A stretch of DNA of 64,000 nucleotides from Phlegmacium glaucopus (Eukaryota > Basidiomycota > Agaricomycetes > Agaricales > Cortinariaceae): contig MU130546.1 in NCBI GenBank assembly GCA_015039465.1, forward strand, positions 91,444 to 155,443. Reading direction: 5' to 3'. Below the pieces are notes generated by a model that did not search any database, was not told the DNA's origin, and saw only the letters and a program-made list of their open reading frames with translations. Each line of letters begins with the position of its first letter. Position 1 is the first letter of the stretch. Made by a program: the position numbers and the translations under genes. Below are positions 19,999 to 35,200 of this stretch, piece after piece.

Positions 19999-22900
19999 TG
20001 GCCGTCGTCAAAGTACTTTTATAATGCATATTTTTTCTTTCGTTGGTTTTTTTTTGTTTTTTGTTTTTGAAATGGGCCTATTCCCTTGTTTACCTACTCC
20101 ATGTTTTTGCTATGCTTGTCTTTTGTCCCTGATACATGTACAGTACTACTACCTTGACATTAATGTTCCTATCTCTCGTCTCATGAGCTCTTCCTTTCAT
20201 TGCATATACATTTATTATAACACTCTACATTATTCACTTTGTTGTTTGTTCTTCCACATTATTTTGATACGACATATTTAGCAATAACTAATTGCAATTG
20301 CAAATGAAGGATTAGGTAACAAGTATATCAACCTATCCGACACTTGATTTATCAATGCATCAGTGTAACCGTCATAGAGATAACACTCTCCATCTGCCAA
20401 TGACGCCCTACTGTTGCATGTTTCAAGGCCAAAATCAGCGGTGGACTGATTGAAGGATGATCATGAAACGTTTGAACAGAACAATCTCCAGAGGTTACAA
20501 CGAGCATCTAGTTGTGAAAATGATAGGGCCGCTTTCACCTGGCATAGCCCCTAGTGAGTACGACAGATGGGCTGAGTCGCCATGGCCCGTCTGTCCGCTC
20601 TTTCCTCATTGTTCACACGATTATTTTTTCGCCGTTCAATGTCTTTTTGACAAGTTGAGAATTTGATAAGCCATAACGCTTCTCTAAGGCGCTGAGCCGC
20701 GGCCCAGTCAGCGCAGCATCGCACGTTACTAACATCCTCTTATCAAATTTCCTCGCCTTGCTTATCATTTATTAGTGCGTGCGTTGAGTGGAACTGCGGA
20801 CTTCCTTGTGTTGGGTGAGAGGGTGGGCACATGATTGTGGTACTATGATCTAGCAAAACCCGGGGCCGGCTACTCTGGAGACGAGGAGAGTAAATGCACG
20901 GTACGAGGAGAGCGCTATTGGTAGTCCTAGTCAGCGGTACTTTGCAGTCGGAGATGAGTCGATGAGTCAGTGTCCTGTTGATGTGGAGGGCGGATGCGGA
21001 TAGATTTGTACAATCAGTTATCGGTAAAGAGAGAGAGAAAAATAACATTGTCCGGAAGACACCATGGATAGTGTCTTAGTCAGTGTAACTAAGATGAACT
21101 GCTGGCGACGGGAGTCCACCGTATGACAGGCTCTGGTAGTCGTCAGCACCACGTTGTCATGGTATGAGGAAACGGCAACGTCGTCTGCGTTGGTTATCGG
21201 AGATGAAATCGATGAGATATTGGTGTGGAGATGATTCTATTGGCCATGATGCACGGTGCATGACTGGTGGTGGTCAGTGGTGGTGCCGATAACCCGATAA
21301 TGACTCGGCAAAACGACGTCATTAGATTAGATTTGCCGGTTCTTCCGCCAGCTAACGTAAATTCGTTGGGCTGGAAAACAAATTATTATTCAGAAGTCCT
21401 GTGGGATAAAAATTAAATATAGCTCGTACCTATTCCAATGACCAGTCATCCCAATGAATAATAGAAACGGGATTCAAGGATAATCAAAGACTCAGAGATC
21501 ATGATGAAACTCGGAGGAATATAACGCCCATTTGATTTGAAAGATCAGCTCAGTCATGGCAAGGTGCTTCCTACGGGTTATGTATGTTTGATTTCATCAT
21601 AAGGATTATGATCATCCGAAAAACATGACAAGTTTCGTTTGTTCTTCTTTCAGCAAAGCTCTTCTAGGTAGATTGTTCAGCACTACCCACCACACGTAAA
21701 AAAAAATAGATACCGGGTTCCAGAATAGAAAATAGAATGTTCAGACAAGGAAATTACATCCAACCCTTCTCATAAACATTAAAATCGATGATGAAATCGA
21801 TTCTTCTTGCCACAAGGAACCGACCATCTAGAGTCATCTATCGTGTAATATGGATCAAATCAAAATTAAAATGTCTAGTTGCCTCCTTCGGAGGAAACGT
21901 CTTTCATGATCAGATTTCGTTATCTATGAGATTCTAGTGAAGTATAACCACAATACAATAAGATGGAAGAACTTACGAACATCGTCGGCATGGCACGTTC
22001 GTCAGTCAGCGAGCTTTTTTACTTTACGACCTAGAAATAAAACGCGGTTCGATTATCGATGCAAGATAGAAGGTATCTATCTGATGGGCGAATGTACAAT
22101 AAAATTATTAGGTGTGTGGACCATTTTCCCGTGCAGTTGCCAAGCCAGTCATCGAGATAGTAGTCGCTTCGACTTCCCCGGATTTAGGGCTTCCGGCAAG
22201 TCATTCCCCAGCCAGAAGTTCTTCGATAATATATGATTCTGAATGATTAATAGACACCGAGGGTTGAAATCTGGGATTTGAATCCTAGCAGACCTTGTAC
22301 CGGAGCATTCCGGACATTTCGTGTGGTGGACAAGACAGCTTGTGGAACAGAAAGACCAGTTACGTCTTTTGATATCATGGGCGACATCCTCGGATGCTTT
22401 CAAATACAGATATTCTCAACTTACCGTTTCATCAAAGATGGAGATCAACAAATCAGGTGAATCTAGTGTGTCGTTGTTTTACGGCTCGCTCAGTATATTT
22501 TGAATTTGTCTTATAACTGGGAATTGCCCTGAATGAGAGAGAGAGGAAATTCACATAGACGTGCCTTGTCGTCATCGTTCGGGCTGTGTGAGCATGACCG
22601 TTTTTTTTTTTTTTTGACAAGGGAAGAGTGGACGTTATGGCGATGTCAATGGCATAACGGATGTATCAATAAGTTGCACACCTTAGTATGTCCATGATAA
22701 TTAGAGGATGTGAACTATGGCTTCCATAAGGTTACACTGTATCAAGCGCCCCACATGAACAGTGAGAAAAACTGATTTATTTTCTGTGAGCGGTGGAGAT
22801 ATGAAAGAGTGGAGATATGAGAGAGTGGCGATAAAGAGCCAAGCGGTTATCGTATGATGAAAGTACAGGCATAGGAGGACACCAGAACCTTTGGGGATTA

Positions 22901-25900
22901 GCCAAGTAGTGGTATACATAGCTTCAGAAAGCCATACGACTAGGACCAGTAAGACTAGTTGAAAGGAGAAAATGGTTCTCATAAGTGTAAAAACAACCGC
23001 TAACTTCCGGCATCAATTCGTCCACAGCAACATACAGATTCAAGCTCCGCTCCGTCACCGGGCCGACTACCAGCGCCACTGTGTTCCTCCAGACATTCTC
23101 TCTTCTGAATCGCGATGCAGGATGATTGATTATCTCCAATTACGTCTGATATATTTTCAGGATCAGGGTTCATTTACTGAAACTGGTTTGGTCGATCTTC
23201 TGATTCAGCATCAAACGTGGACAAAGACCTGGGAGCGACAATACTTATGCAAGGTGGAACTAAATTAAAACATCCTCGCCATTCCTCGGTTTTTATTATA
23301 GCCTATATTCTCAGCGGTATACATTTCTTGTCTCTCGAAATTCAAATCCTATCTATTGAATATCTTATATGCTGCAGTAAACTACCTCCTCGCTAAATGA
23401 TGGAATGGCGTCAGAATGGCGTCAAATTCAACCGCTGTTCATCGAAATTAAGTGTATAAAAAAGAACGGATTCTAATCAACATCAGCAGCTGACCAACAG
23501 CCCTGCAGGTATTCTCCAAGTGGTATATTACAATTACGAGAAGACTTTTCTATTCTGTCTTTCTGAGGGTCACACAATGCTCAACTCTCTCATATGAACC
23601 CTCTTCTCAGGTCTCTCTATATCCCACATCATGACTTTTGGAACCCAAGGAAAGTTCGAGGAAAGGCTAGGCCCGCCTGACATGAATCTTGTCTTCAAGT
23701 TTGTCAAGGAATAATTGACATTCGCGTCCAGACCTGAATCGACCTCCCTCCGACTCCCTCCGACGGTAATGTACCTTTAGTGCTAATAAATCTTACGCCG
23801 TGGTTCTATATAACTTGAAGTGGAAAGAATGAAGACGGTAGACTCGGACCTTATGGCTAAGTAACTGAATAACAATTTCGAACTTTGGGCCGATGGAATA
23901 AAGAAACACCTAGGGGTTTAGTATGGTGCCGCATCAGTCATTACACTATGTTCCGTTGCTGCAACGTTTACCCGGGGACTAATAAGACCACTCACCTCAT
24001 GCCAGGTGCTTACTACTAGTACTTTATTATGCCTCCGGGGACGGATGCCGAGAGCCAGTCCATTGCGCACTATGTAGCATGTCAATGAGGCTTGAGCTTA
24101 AATTTATATGGCATAGTACTATAGTATATCTATCCTCAATCAACATTCAACCTTTCTGAAACGATCACTGTATACCTATAATTATTAGTAAGCAAGAGAA
24201 GGCGTGCTCCGAGAGGCTCCGAGTCGGAACAAAAATTCCTTTTTGAAAAATCCATTGTGGCCCCACTAGTGCGCAGTCGGAGTCTGTGCATGGGGCCATG
24301 TCTGTCATCCATATGTGTTGTTGCGCGCTCACTGCTCAGCACTGTATGTTTTATTTTAGCTTCGACGAACTCAGGCTTGTCATGATAAGAACAGGTTCCA
24401 TGATAATGATGATCAGGAGTTGCTCGACTCGGGCGCACTAAGCTGTGCTAGACCACACAGCTTGGACCAAGGTACCTGGCTGCCGCTATATATGGTAAAT
24501 ATTCCCTACACCGGCTACAAGCCTGGAAGCAACAAAGCGTGAGACCAAAAGACTCTGACTTTTGACTGGCTTCCTTGAAAATCAGAACTAAAGTTACCCA
24601 ATATTGGTGTTAGCCCAATGGATTTATAAAATTTGCAAGTTTGACGGTTGGTGGGTAAGGAAATAAAGTTGTTAAAGGATTCTGTCGTGTTGTTCCCGAG
24701 TTGGCGGCGCGCTCAATGTAGTTAGTAGGCGACTTGGATGGGGGCCATGGTCGATGGACCATCCCATTCGCACTCAGTGGGTCCGTGAGACGAAGGGCAG
24801 AGCAGAAACCCCTCAACTATACAGAAATGTATCTCATACCTACTGCGACACAATCGCAGTGATCTGGGGTGAACTCGAGTCAATTGTCCATCCATCGATA
24901 ACCATCGATTATGATTCATTGCATATATAACATTGATTATTATGCACACCATAACAAGGAAGAAAGTTTGAACCCTAGAATTTTGAAAGAGCATGATGAT
25001 ACCACTTAACACCGTCAAAGCGGTACCTTAGACAATCAGCCATTAAGGTAAAGATCTGAGACTATCTGAGAGTCGAGACCGTACTATGGCTATATGTATG
25101 ATCACCGGTCCTTCTTCACCCGCGTCTCCATTTATTCTATCAAACGCCCCCAAAAACTCATGATCAAAAAAACATCACAAGACCTTTTTTTTTACTTTCG
25201 TGGTTATACAAGCTATAACCACCGCCGCCACCACCACCCAAAAAAAAGGAACAGTAGTGGCTTAAAAATTTATGCAGCAAGATCCGAATCAAAGTTACTG
25301 ACACTTGCACTTCGAAAATTTTCCCTCCTTTCATTCCAGAATTCAGTGAAGACGGTGGCGTTGGGCTCATGATCAATTGAAAAAAACACGCAACAACGTT
25401 AGACTTAGACTGTTAATGTATCATACGTATATTTAGCGAACAAAAATTGATTTTATTCAATGTACTCGTACAAAAAAGAAATCGAACCAAGAGCGATGTC
25501 TATGTAACAATAAGTAAAAAGAAAAAAGCTCATCTATCACAACAAGTCAAAAAAATACGATTGTTCTATATTATTAGTTGCGGGGTAAGGTAGGAGGGAT
25601 CTCAAGTCAGAGGAGATAGGGGAAAGAGAAGGAATAAGCAAGGACAGGCAAGGCAAGGGCAGGCCCCGCCCGGCGATGGTAGTGCGCCCGACCAAGAATC
25701 ATACGCAATACGCGACAAAGGAAACCCAGCCCCAAGGAATCAACCCATGACAGGGGGGGAGATTGCATACTACAGAAAGAATTTACGATTTTTGACTTTG
25801 TATGGGATAATAATTAACATAAATAATGAAGAAGAAAAAAAGAGTGCAATGTACGATGTATGCGAATATGTGATGGATGGAATGAATGAACGTGAAGCAA

Positions 25901-26888
25901 TTCAACACCCGTTGAGTGTCAGCGGGGGAAAGTGAAGAGAAAAAAGTCATTAAAAAGAAAAAAAAAGGAGCGTATTATATAATGTTTTTTGACCCAAGTC
26001 GGTTTTTTGAATATACACACAGAGGGGAATCGAACATCCTAATGTCCATTGCCCATTGCCCATTATCGATGGTGCCATTTTCGATGAATAAGATATATAT
26101 CCTTTTAGTTTTTCGTTATCTTCTGATGATTTTTGATAACCGCAATCGATGAGGTCGAGAGTTCGAAAGACCGAAGGATAAAATGATTAAAAAGGAGTGT
26201 TAGGATTCAAGGCATGGTTTGTATGCCGCTTGGATTTCTGGTCGGATACTGGAGAGATAGCGATATGGTGGTGCCCAGCAGGACGATGATGATCGAAGGA
26301 CGAAGATGATGAGCCAACAAATGGTGAGGCTACTAGAAGAAGTAATCAAAACGTTAAAAAAACGCCTGAAGAAATCGAAAGGATAAAAAACGCACCATAT
26401 ATCCAAATCCCAAAATCTAAAATCCAACACCACAGCAACCCTCAATCCAGAAAAAAAACCGACCAAGGAAAACAAGAAAGAACCAAAAAAAAAAATACAG
26501 CGGGAAAAAGGCAACATCATACAGAAAAAAGCAGCCTCCAACCTAATTCCAGCAAAACATCTATAAAAAAAGAAGACGAAGAAAGCACCAGTCCAAAAGC
26601 AAGTACAGAGAAAAAAGAGAATAGAATTAGGAGAAAGAAGCAGTCAAGGCAAAGAGGCATAGGGAGACAGGAGAAGGAAAAAAAAAACAAATAATAGGAT
26701 ATGGATTATATGGTACAATTGTGATGTAATGTTAAAAACCTTTTTTTGGGTTTTTTTTAATGGGTGCGCGTGTTTGTTGAGCATGGCAGAGAGAGCGTCT
26801 AAAGAGATGGAAGGAGAGGAAGATGAAAAAACCAAAATGAAGAAACCAAAGAAAAGGAAACCCCAAAGAAAAGAAAATAAACTCAAAA
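19999..26888. other. 6.9-kb gene-poor spacer
   Basis: I found no open frame with family features, no RNA gene and no LTR. Small items: a run of 15-16 T at about 22600-22615; a short tandem TGGAGATATGAAAGAG / TGGAGATATGAGAGAG at 22795-22825; A/T runs and GGCAAGG-type purine repeats at 25600-25680; and poly-A rich sequence at 26400-26700 that probably includes the 3' untranslated region of the minus-strand gene ending at 26889. Scattered frames of 60-110 codons overlap on both strands without conserved motifs. The 3' end of the TBC gene must lie shortly after 19998. Confidence 0.4.
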
Positions 26889-29294
26889 TCATACAACCAC
26901 ACCTTGTTCTTGTCCTTCCATCCCAATTCCAGCGCCAACACCTAAAAACTTCTTCCATCCCAACGCGGCAGTCCACACGCCTAACGGTAAAAACGCTCTT
27001 CCTTTCCCACAATTTCCTTTCCCTCCACCATCACGTTCCCCAAACCCATCACCATCAAATTCATCTCCAATCAACGGAGGTTCCCCTAACCCTTCCACAC
27101 TAGCGAAAGATACGTATCCTTCGATAGCGCGACATTGGGTTGAAGCTTTACGTGCGTTGAAAGTTTTGGTAGAGGTGGGGGAAGATGGAGATGGAGGGTT
27201 TGATTGGTGGGAATGTACGTGGTGGTGCTTATGATCGCCATTGGGAGAATGCGCATATACATCGCCCACAAACGGTGGTATCGGTGAGGCTAGGGGCCCA
27301 TCCAAGGATGAATGAGAAGAACAAGGACAATATCCAGACGCAGACGCACGTCCAACATGGGAATGTGAATGCGAGGCTGAAGATCCACTCGTCCTAGTTG
27401 AACGCGATTCCGTACTAGCCAATGAATGACCATCCGTATTATTAACTTGTTTCGGGTCTGGATTCGGACCAATTGTCGGAAATCGTGCTTGGGATTGTTG
27501 TGTAACCGTTACGTCCCTCTGTCTTTGTCCTCCCCGTTGCCGTGGCGAGGCAGAAGGAAGATTTAGGGGCCTGAGCGGTTCCTGCTCCTTCCCCTTCTCT
27601 CTGTGCGCAGCAGCAGGCCCTTGCGTAGGCCTCCTCGTCTCCAACCCTGCTTCCTTCTTCCTCGGGGTTTGAGTGAGCAAAGGTATCCTCGTAGGCGTAC
27701 CACTACCATTCGGACTCGGATTGGCAGTGGCTATTTTATAAGGACTTGGGACGTAACCACCCGCGGGAACACGAACCATAAAAGGAGGTGTAGGTGGTGG
27801 TGTTGGTAACCTTAATTCTCCCTCCACCTCTCCATCTCCTCCCGCATTAACCCCCAACGAAAGAGGTAAAGGTGGTGCTGACGATTTCGATTTTGACTTT
27901 ATCAATTTGTCAGACCCGGAAGGACTACTCGATGCCACTGGTAAGGGTGATGTAGTTGGAAATGTATTATTCCTTCCTGGAGAATTTACGTTTAGATGAA
28001 AGACAGGTGGTTGTGGATTTGGATCAGTTTGAGATCGAGATCGAGTATGTGAAGGTAAAGGTAAACAACTTGCAGGTACTCCTCCTGGTGCGGAGAAGGG
28101 AGAATGAGGCGACGAAGGCGAGTGGTATGGGCCAAGTTGATGATTACCAGCGGGGCTTTGGGTGGTCCGATTAGGCGTTGATGTCGGATAGAATGTACGA
28201 CTCCGAGTTTGAGGGGTGTAGGGATGGTTCAGTTGGGATTTGGGGTGTGATTGCGATGAATGCGAGGTTGAATTTGAGGCTGAAGAACTAGTGGTGTTAA
28301 GCGACGCAGATATCATCTAAAGGACATGATTCAAAAATATAAGCAACACTCTTCGACCAAAAAAGGGCGAACATACTGATCCACTCCCACTACCACCAGT
28401 ACTTTTTCTCGGCCGTCTCCAAGGCCAACCACCTTGTTCATCTCTAACTTCATTCTCATCTCCACCCCGTCCTTGCATCATCCTACCGTCGGATCCACCG
28501 CTAACAATCAAGACTTTCTCCAGTCTAGCTCGTAGGGCTTGTTCGTGTGGGGTCATTTGTAGGGGTTCGCCTTGACCATGGGATAGAGGTTGGGGATATG
28601 CAGAGCCATAATGATTAGGCGGGGCGCCTGTGTTGTGCAAACTTTGTTTGCGACGATTGGTGCCATTTGTTGGCAGTGTGTTGATGATGGGGCTGGTGTT
28701 GGCGTTGTTGATGTGAGTGTTCGGACTCGTCAGACCAGGACTTGCCTGACGTCTCTTCATATGCAAAGGAGACGGCGAAGGAGATATGGAAGTGCTGCTA
28801 TGCCTACTTGGGCTCGGACTTGGACTACGAGTGGAGCGCCGCGTGTGATAACGATATGGCGTTGTACTTTGTTGATCTTGACTTTGTTGACGGTGATTAC
28901 CCTCCACATCACCACCATAAAACAACATTCTGTTAACTGGTAAATTCCCTGCATCCCTCTCCAGTTCATTACCCGATGGTGAAGCTGAGCGTGGGTTATG
29001 GAAGGGGAACGGACCACCCTCCCTTGTGGTGGAAGTGGGGGCATGAGAATGGCGCCTCCTATGAGTGGGCGGTGTTACTGGAGGTTGTTGTTGACGTTCC
29101 CTTTCGTCTCGCAGAAGGGTGTCCCTCAAAAGTTTCTCTGAACGACTTGAAGGGCGCATTGTAGGTGAAGCAGGGTGATGTTGTTGTTGTTGAGAAGGAG
29201 GAGGAGTCATTGAGAAGAAACGGAGGAGAGGGAATTTTGAAGTCAACACACCCGTAGCACCTGCAGCGAAATCGGAAACACCGCTGGTACTCAT
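26889..29294 (-). CDS. Ser/Pro-rich hypothetical protein, two exons
   Basis: Exon 1 is 29294-28377 (306 codons, ends in phase 0) and exon 2 is 28316-26889 (475 codons with stop). They are joined by a 60-bp intron with GTATGT donor and TTTAG acceptor. The predicted protein is about 780 residues. It is rich in Ser, Pro, Thr, His and Gln, with long low-complexity stretches (SPSPSPSRHSSTSISPSPSP). One denser block near residues 255-300 (PHEQALRARLEKVLIVSGG, GWPWRRPRK) may be a conserved motif. Near the C-terminus are YVSFASVEGLGEPP and a Gly-rich acidic tail. No signal peptide, membrane segment or enzyme motif is visible. I do not recognise a family; a scaffold or regulatory disordered protein is a guess. 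Start chosen as the first ATG of the open frame after an AT-rich leader. Confidence 0.75.
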
Positions 29295-32200
29295 AGAGTG
29301 TGGTATTTAAATATATCAAATAAATAAAAAATTTAATCTTTTCCTTCGATCTCCAGATTTCAGATTTGGGAGTTTATGCGTTCCTTTTTTTTCCTAAAAC
29401 AAAGTGACCTCCACACAGGAAATCCTAACTGAGATCCGGATTCCTCTTGAGCCACTGTGTGGGGACGAGACCTTTCTTTTGGTCCGGCGGACTATACACG
29501 TTGAATACACGAGGCCTTTGAGGTGTCGTACGTTTGGCACGGAACAATGAGCTTCGGTGCTAGGGTGATTTGAGGTCTGCTACGCCTGGTACAGCCGTTG
29601 GATGTGGTGGTGAGAGGGAAATGTGTCAAATTAATATTATTATAAAATATAAATATAAAATAATATCCACAGACAAAACACTCCCCAAAAAATGGAGAGT
29701 ATCCCCCAAGAAAATTCAAATCCCGGTTTTATGTAATTAAAATTTCTTGTTTATTCGTGCGACAACGCGTGACCTCACAACTGCTTACAGCTGCTTACAC
29801 ATCCTGATGTAAACAAACATGACCACTCTGCTTAGCTCTGCTTCCGTACTTATATCCTTGAACTGCGCAATTCACATTTGCATGATACTAAATGGTCTTT
29901 TTGGACACGTGAAAACACGGCTTTCCACATCCCCACCGCCCCCGCCGAATCATTTCAGAGTAAATCCCCGTCGGTAAGCCTCGCTTCTGAGTTTGAAATC
30001 CAAAAAATTGACACCGATTTATTTTTTTAATAAATAAGGCTAAAAGTCCCAACATGGAAAGCTAATAAATAAATCACCATCTCCGTCTTCGTGATTCGCG
30101 TTTCACAAATGACAAAAAGAAAGAAAGGTAGACTTGTTGCCCGTCCAGTGACCGTTATATTATGCAAGTGGCCTCAATCATGATTTTGTCATGATCTCGG
30201 AAGAAATTTTCAAGCCTTCTCTTGACTCTCTTCCTTTTTTTTTCTTGTTCGCTTTCAAAAAGAAAATGCCCAACATTTCAATTGGATTGCTATCTGATAA
30301 CTTAGAGCTCCCCACGATGGTCGACCTACCAAAGACCAAAAATAAAGCATTGTCGAAAAAATGTGCTAAAGACGGAGACAGGAGTCCGAGAAAGAAGACT
30401 CAGAGGATCTGGAGACATGGGCCAACGGAATCTAGTCAGGCAATGAAGGAGGCTGGACTTTCTACAACTGCTATCAATCTTCCGCCAATTTCTAGCCGTC
30501 AGCACATCCGCATCCAAATTTACGACTCCTCCGTCCCGGACTCAGGCTAGAGACTCTTTCAAATCAAAGTTATTACAACTCTGCTTCAAATTAAAAGCAA
30601 CAAAAAAGCTTGTATACAATCCTCCATATGATACAAAATTTGAACCGTGTACTGAGCTCGAGGGAAGCAACGACATAAATGGAATGATCAAACAGATACT
30701 TTCTCCGTGCATTCGCGCGACTGCTGATCGAAATATAAACTCGAAGACGATTGGGACTCGTTGTACGCTCCCTAGGGTTCCAATTCTTGACAGAACTTGG
30801 TCGAAGTTGTTTCGTGATCGTTTTACTACAAGTCAGCATTTTATGATTTCCCAGCCATTTTTTGGCTGTGGTAATGAACTTTTTGAGGAAGGGAAGTCTA
30901 AAGTTTTCTCGACCAAAAATCTTAAAAAGATAATTACCAAATCTACGGGGTGTTAAGTTGCATCCTAGGATTTCCTAGCGTTTCACAATTAGTAGAGCGC
31001 GTAGTACGTAGTACGTACGTTACCTACCACGCCAAGTGATTTATTATCTTTTTTGACAGGCTCGGAGTTGGTAAAAAAGGTGAGGAGTTAATCTGATCCT
31101 CGCGAGTAGATTTTAACCACCAGTAGTAAAACAGTTGTCAGTAAGCAGACTTATAGCTAATTGCAGGCTAACTAAGCAGTAGATAGTATATTTGACAGTA
31201 AGCGTTGAGTCAGTATTCTATTTATAATTTTTACAGGTAGTGGAGCGCATGTGTTGAATGATTCTAATCGAGAACCAACCTATTTAATTAATTTATCCGC
31301 CCATTGATACTGAATATTACTCTCCTTTTACTAGAGATAGTAAGCCTAGCTAGGTAAAATCCATCAGTATCTCCACAATATGAGTCAGCGCCGAGCGGTA
31401 AGAAAGATCAAACCATCACGGCAGAACGCTTAAATGATCGGTTGGATGGAAACACTTTTTTTGTGATGACCAACCCAGGTTGCCACTGGTTGCCACCAAA
31501 AAAATCAAAAATCGATCCGAATAGATCGATATAACTTGAATTGACCTTTGTGGCGTTAGTAGTGCTCATAGGTACTTCGAATAGAATTTGGGCCTTGCTG
31601 ACTATGATATAGGCGGCTGAGATCGATGTGTGTACTTATAAATAACCTACGGTCATGAGGTCGGGTACTCATGTTTCTAACAGCTCCTTTATGCTTTGGC
31701 ACCAAACATTCGGTCATGTTGTATCCAAAACTTTACGAAACTTCTCGGCTCAGGGAAACGTCACCGGCATCATTGCCCTCCTCGACCTCGAACGGAGACG
31801 GCGGTGTCACGGGTGAACGTTGAACGTTGAACCTTTTGAAGAGGCAGTTACAGGCAGTTGCCTGAGATTACTTTTAAGTAGTGTCAGTTGAATTAAATTC
31901 TAATTATTAAATTGGTTCGTAAAGCTGCCCCTAGCTGTCCTTATTTACCATGGCCAGTTCGCATCGGTATTATTAAAGCGATCGACGCGCACTGGTGACA
32001 CTGGTGTAAATATAGTCGCGTTGTCATGCAGTGTTATGAAGTCTTCCCTTGACCAAACAGGTCCAACTCAAATCCTTGGCAAAGAAAACGATGTCCTTCA
32101 AGTTGCCCTCTTAACCATTGACTCTTATCCACCAATTACAAGCTACTCCAAGCTACTCCAACGAATTTTACATATCATTCAAAAACCCCCTCATCTCCAG

Positions 32201-35200
32201 CTTCATTTCTCACCAGAGGCTCCACAATGACGACAGGTGTGGCTCTAGGCAGAAATACCGCGTTCGGCTGACGCTTGAATCTACACATCGAAGCAAAGTT
32301 GTCGAATTTTTTTTCCCCGGTCAGGAAGTGTTAATTTCACCTTGTTCTATGTAATCCACGGACGGCAACAGCCAAGAGGGTATGTCAATTTACTTATTTT
32401 GTGTTGTTTAAATGTGTAACCTCGGAGATGCATTGATAGCTTCCTCAAATTCCCGTTACCTACAAGAGAACCGCTAAGCACTGATGTATCCTATACGCGA
32501 ATCTCCAGGTGTTTGAGAATACTAGACCCTGACTTGCGTAAAACAATTATTTTCGCACTGTCTCCTCAGAAAACAGTGAGCTCGCAATGTAAGAGCCCAA
32601 GTACACGGTAATGAAACCGATGCTTAATTCCTGTACGTACGTTATTTTCCAAAAACCCCTCATCTTACCTTTGAGGCTCAGGTTAATGCCAATGGGTTTG
32701 TGTCGTCGACATCGTCACATGAAGGAGTTTATTCTTGGTCCGAGGACCACATGTAGTCCATCAAGTCTTCAACGTTTGCTTCAACCATAGCCGGGCAATT
32801 CCAGATTCTGCTTTGACCATCGTGTGCACGTATCCATCCAGATTTCTATCTTTGGAAATCCCCTGCTAACGCATTGAAACGGGACCCAAACAGCGTTCCA
32901 AATAACCGGACCCGGAGGGCCGACTATTTTGGCCTACGACAGCCTATGACTCTGCCTTACAGGCGACTTTGCAACGTTTCGGGCTGTACAGTCATCAATG
33001 GCGCATCGGATTCGAGATCCATCGTCCGAGAATACTTGATCTCCCTGGGCACATTTCAAGGAATCCTAGGTGCCTGTCTACATCTTAATCTCATTCTCTC
33101 TTACTGCCATTGTAGTTAACTAAACCCTATGAAGTAAGTTTTACAAAGGAAAGCCAGAAACTTCTATTAATCGCGCACTTTCAATACTCTTGGGGATTAT
33201 GACGTCACAATGCCTATGTACAATGTGTCTTCTTTGGTTGCTCGGGCTGTTCTCCCTTACTTCCTTCAACGGTGCATACCTGGCGCGTTTATTGCTCCAT
33301 AATTATCTTACGTATGAGCATAACTCTGCGTAACTTCCTGGCTAAAATCCCGCTTGGAGCTACTATGAGTGCATAGCCAAAATCCCTCCTCCCTGAGTGG
33401 GGCGGTCATCCGTTCTTATCGTTGCTACCTGCCATCTTCGAGCCGTATCTTCTCACAAACACTCTTTATTTCACACCTTGTCTTTCAGGCTTTTGTCCCT
33501 GGTTTGTCAAAAGTTGTGGATCACCATTCAGATCGAGGCTTGAGATGGAATGCATTCGGATATGACGAGCTACGGTCGAGGATTGGTTGAAGAGTCCCCC
33601 GACCCGTGCTGTACGGCTATGTAATGGGTCCATCATGATTTGCGTGGCGCAAGAGTCGTGTACTAAGAGAAGAGGCTTTTCGAATCTTGCATGCAGTGTT
33701 GTGATCTTCTTTTGCTTTTCAATGATCCATACTATCTGCGGTCTATGTATGCGCATGCTCAATCCATGATGACCTCAGTTTAATGGACACGGATGCCTGT
33801 TGGACCCGACTGGATGCGCGGAAACGTCAAACTTGCATGCACTAGGTCGACAGTTTACTGTCCTCTAGGTATCCTCTTACACGTGCATTTGCGGCTGCGG
33901 GCTGTGACGATCTCTCCATCTCGTTTCACATAGGAGGACTCGGGCTTTCGAAGCCTCTTTGACAGGAGCTGGTTCACATGTGAAATAAATTTCCAATCTC
34001 AGTCTGTGGCCCCCAAGGTATGCTCTGTAACTAGTCGGGGAAAATTACCAGTTCAACGTTCAGGGGGTTGCTTCCTCCGTACGCGATCCATAGCCTGATG
34101 AATGATTCATACGCGCATTGATCCAAGCTAGCAAAATAGATTGCCGTATTCAGACTTTGCTTACCGGTTTTTTAACCTGAAACGAATTTGATTAGTTTGA
34201 ACTCGTGGATTTCATTTGTCCTCAAATACCCGCGATTGTAATTTTGTGAGCAACCTTCTATTCAACCTGTTATTTCATATTATTAATACAGAACAGATGT
34301 GAGTGGATCTTGGTATTTATGACGGAAGGGGTGATGAGACGATTTTATAACAGGTTTTCCGCTCCGATGACGCCGCATAACCGTGACGCCACAATCACCC
34401 TCTATGGATTCCTTGGGGCCCGGTCAACCAGGTCATATATTTCTACCTAACTCCAACCATTTGTATTGCAGTCGGTACCCTGTCCAACTTTAATACGAGA
34501 ACATAAACCAACAACTCATATCCAGCGTCTATAATCGCAACAAGAGCCTTTTATTTATTCTTCAAGTTTCACAAACCTTTTTTTCTTCGGGATTCTCTGC
34601 TCCGGATGCTCGGTTCTGCTCTGTCCAATCGATTTTCGATCCCTCGTTACCTCCTTTAAACCTTTGACTATAGCGTTGCATGTCAATGGGGTTACCTGCC
34701 AATTGACATGTGTTGGCCTGCAGGCGAATGACCTGGTCACGATTAGGGCACCGTCACCGTAAACATATGGGCGGGTCCGATAGTTGCCCGTCCCCAATGA
34801 GCCGGCATACGCATTACTCCACTTCCTCCGTAGTTGGGGACCTCACAAGTCTCTTGAAACGTGAAGGCGTAAGTGGCATATCCCATGAACTATACTGGCT
34901 TAGAATATCTAATTTCTCGAAGTTTGTGAAGCACCCAGGATGGCCTTTCCTCTCTCTTATGTTTCTCATTTGCGCCTCTAGTCATTCACACATTTCTAGC
35001 AGGTACTCGAGAAGTGGGGCTGTTGGCCACAAGGCAGACGTTTTCGAGAAGAAGAGAACTGGATGGCGTAGTCGCTAGTGCTACCGCGCCCTAGTATAAT
35101 TCACGAATCCGCTTTGTTCGCGTCTCAAGCTGTGGATCAATCATAGGCTCGCGATGTTGCCTGCTTGGTGTCGAAGGTGTTGCAGGTGTGTTACGAGATG

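Noticed and set aside
26015..26040. tRNA T-loop-like sequence (GAATCGAAC)
   Set aside because: No acceptor stem, anticodon arm or D-arm can be formed around it on either strand.
26200..26541. 113-codon Phe-rich minus-strand frame
   Set aside because: Low-complexity translation of poly-A/poly-T sequence in the 3' flank of the Ser/Pro-rich gene.
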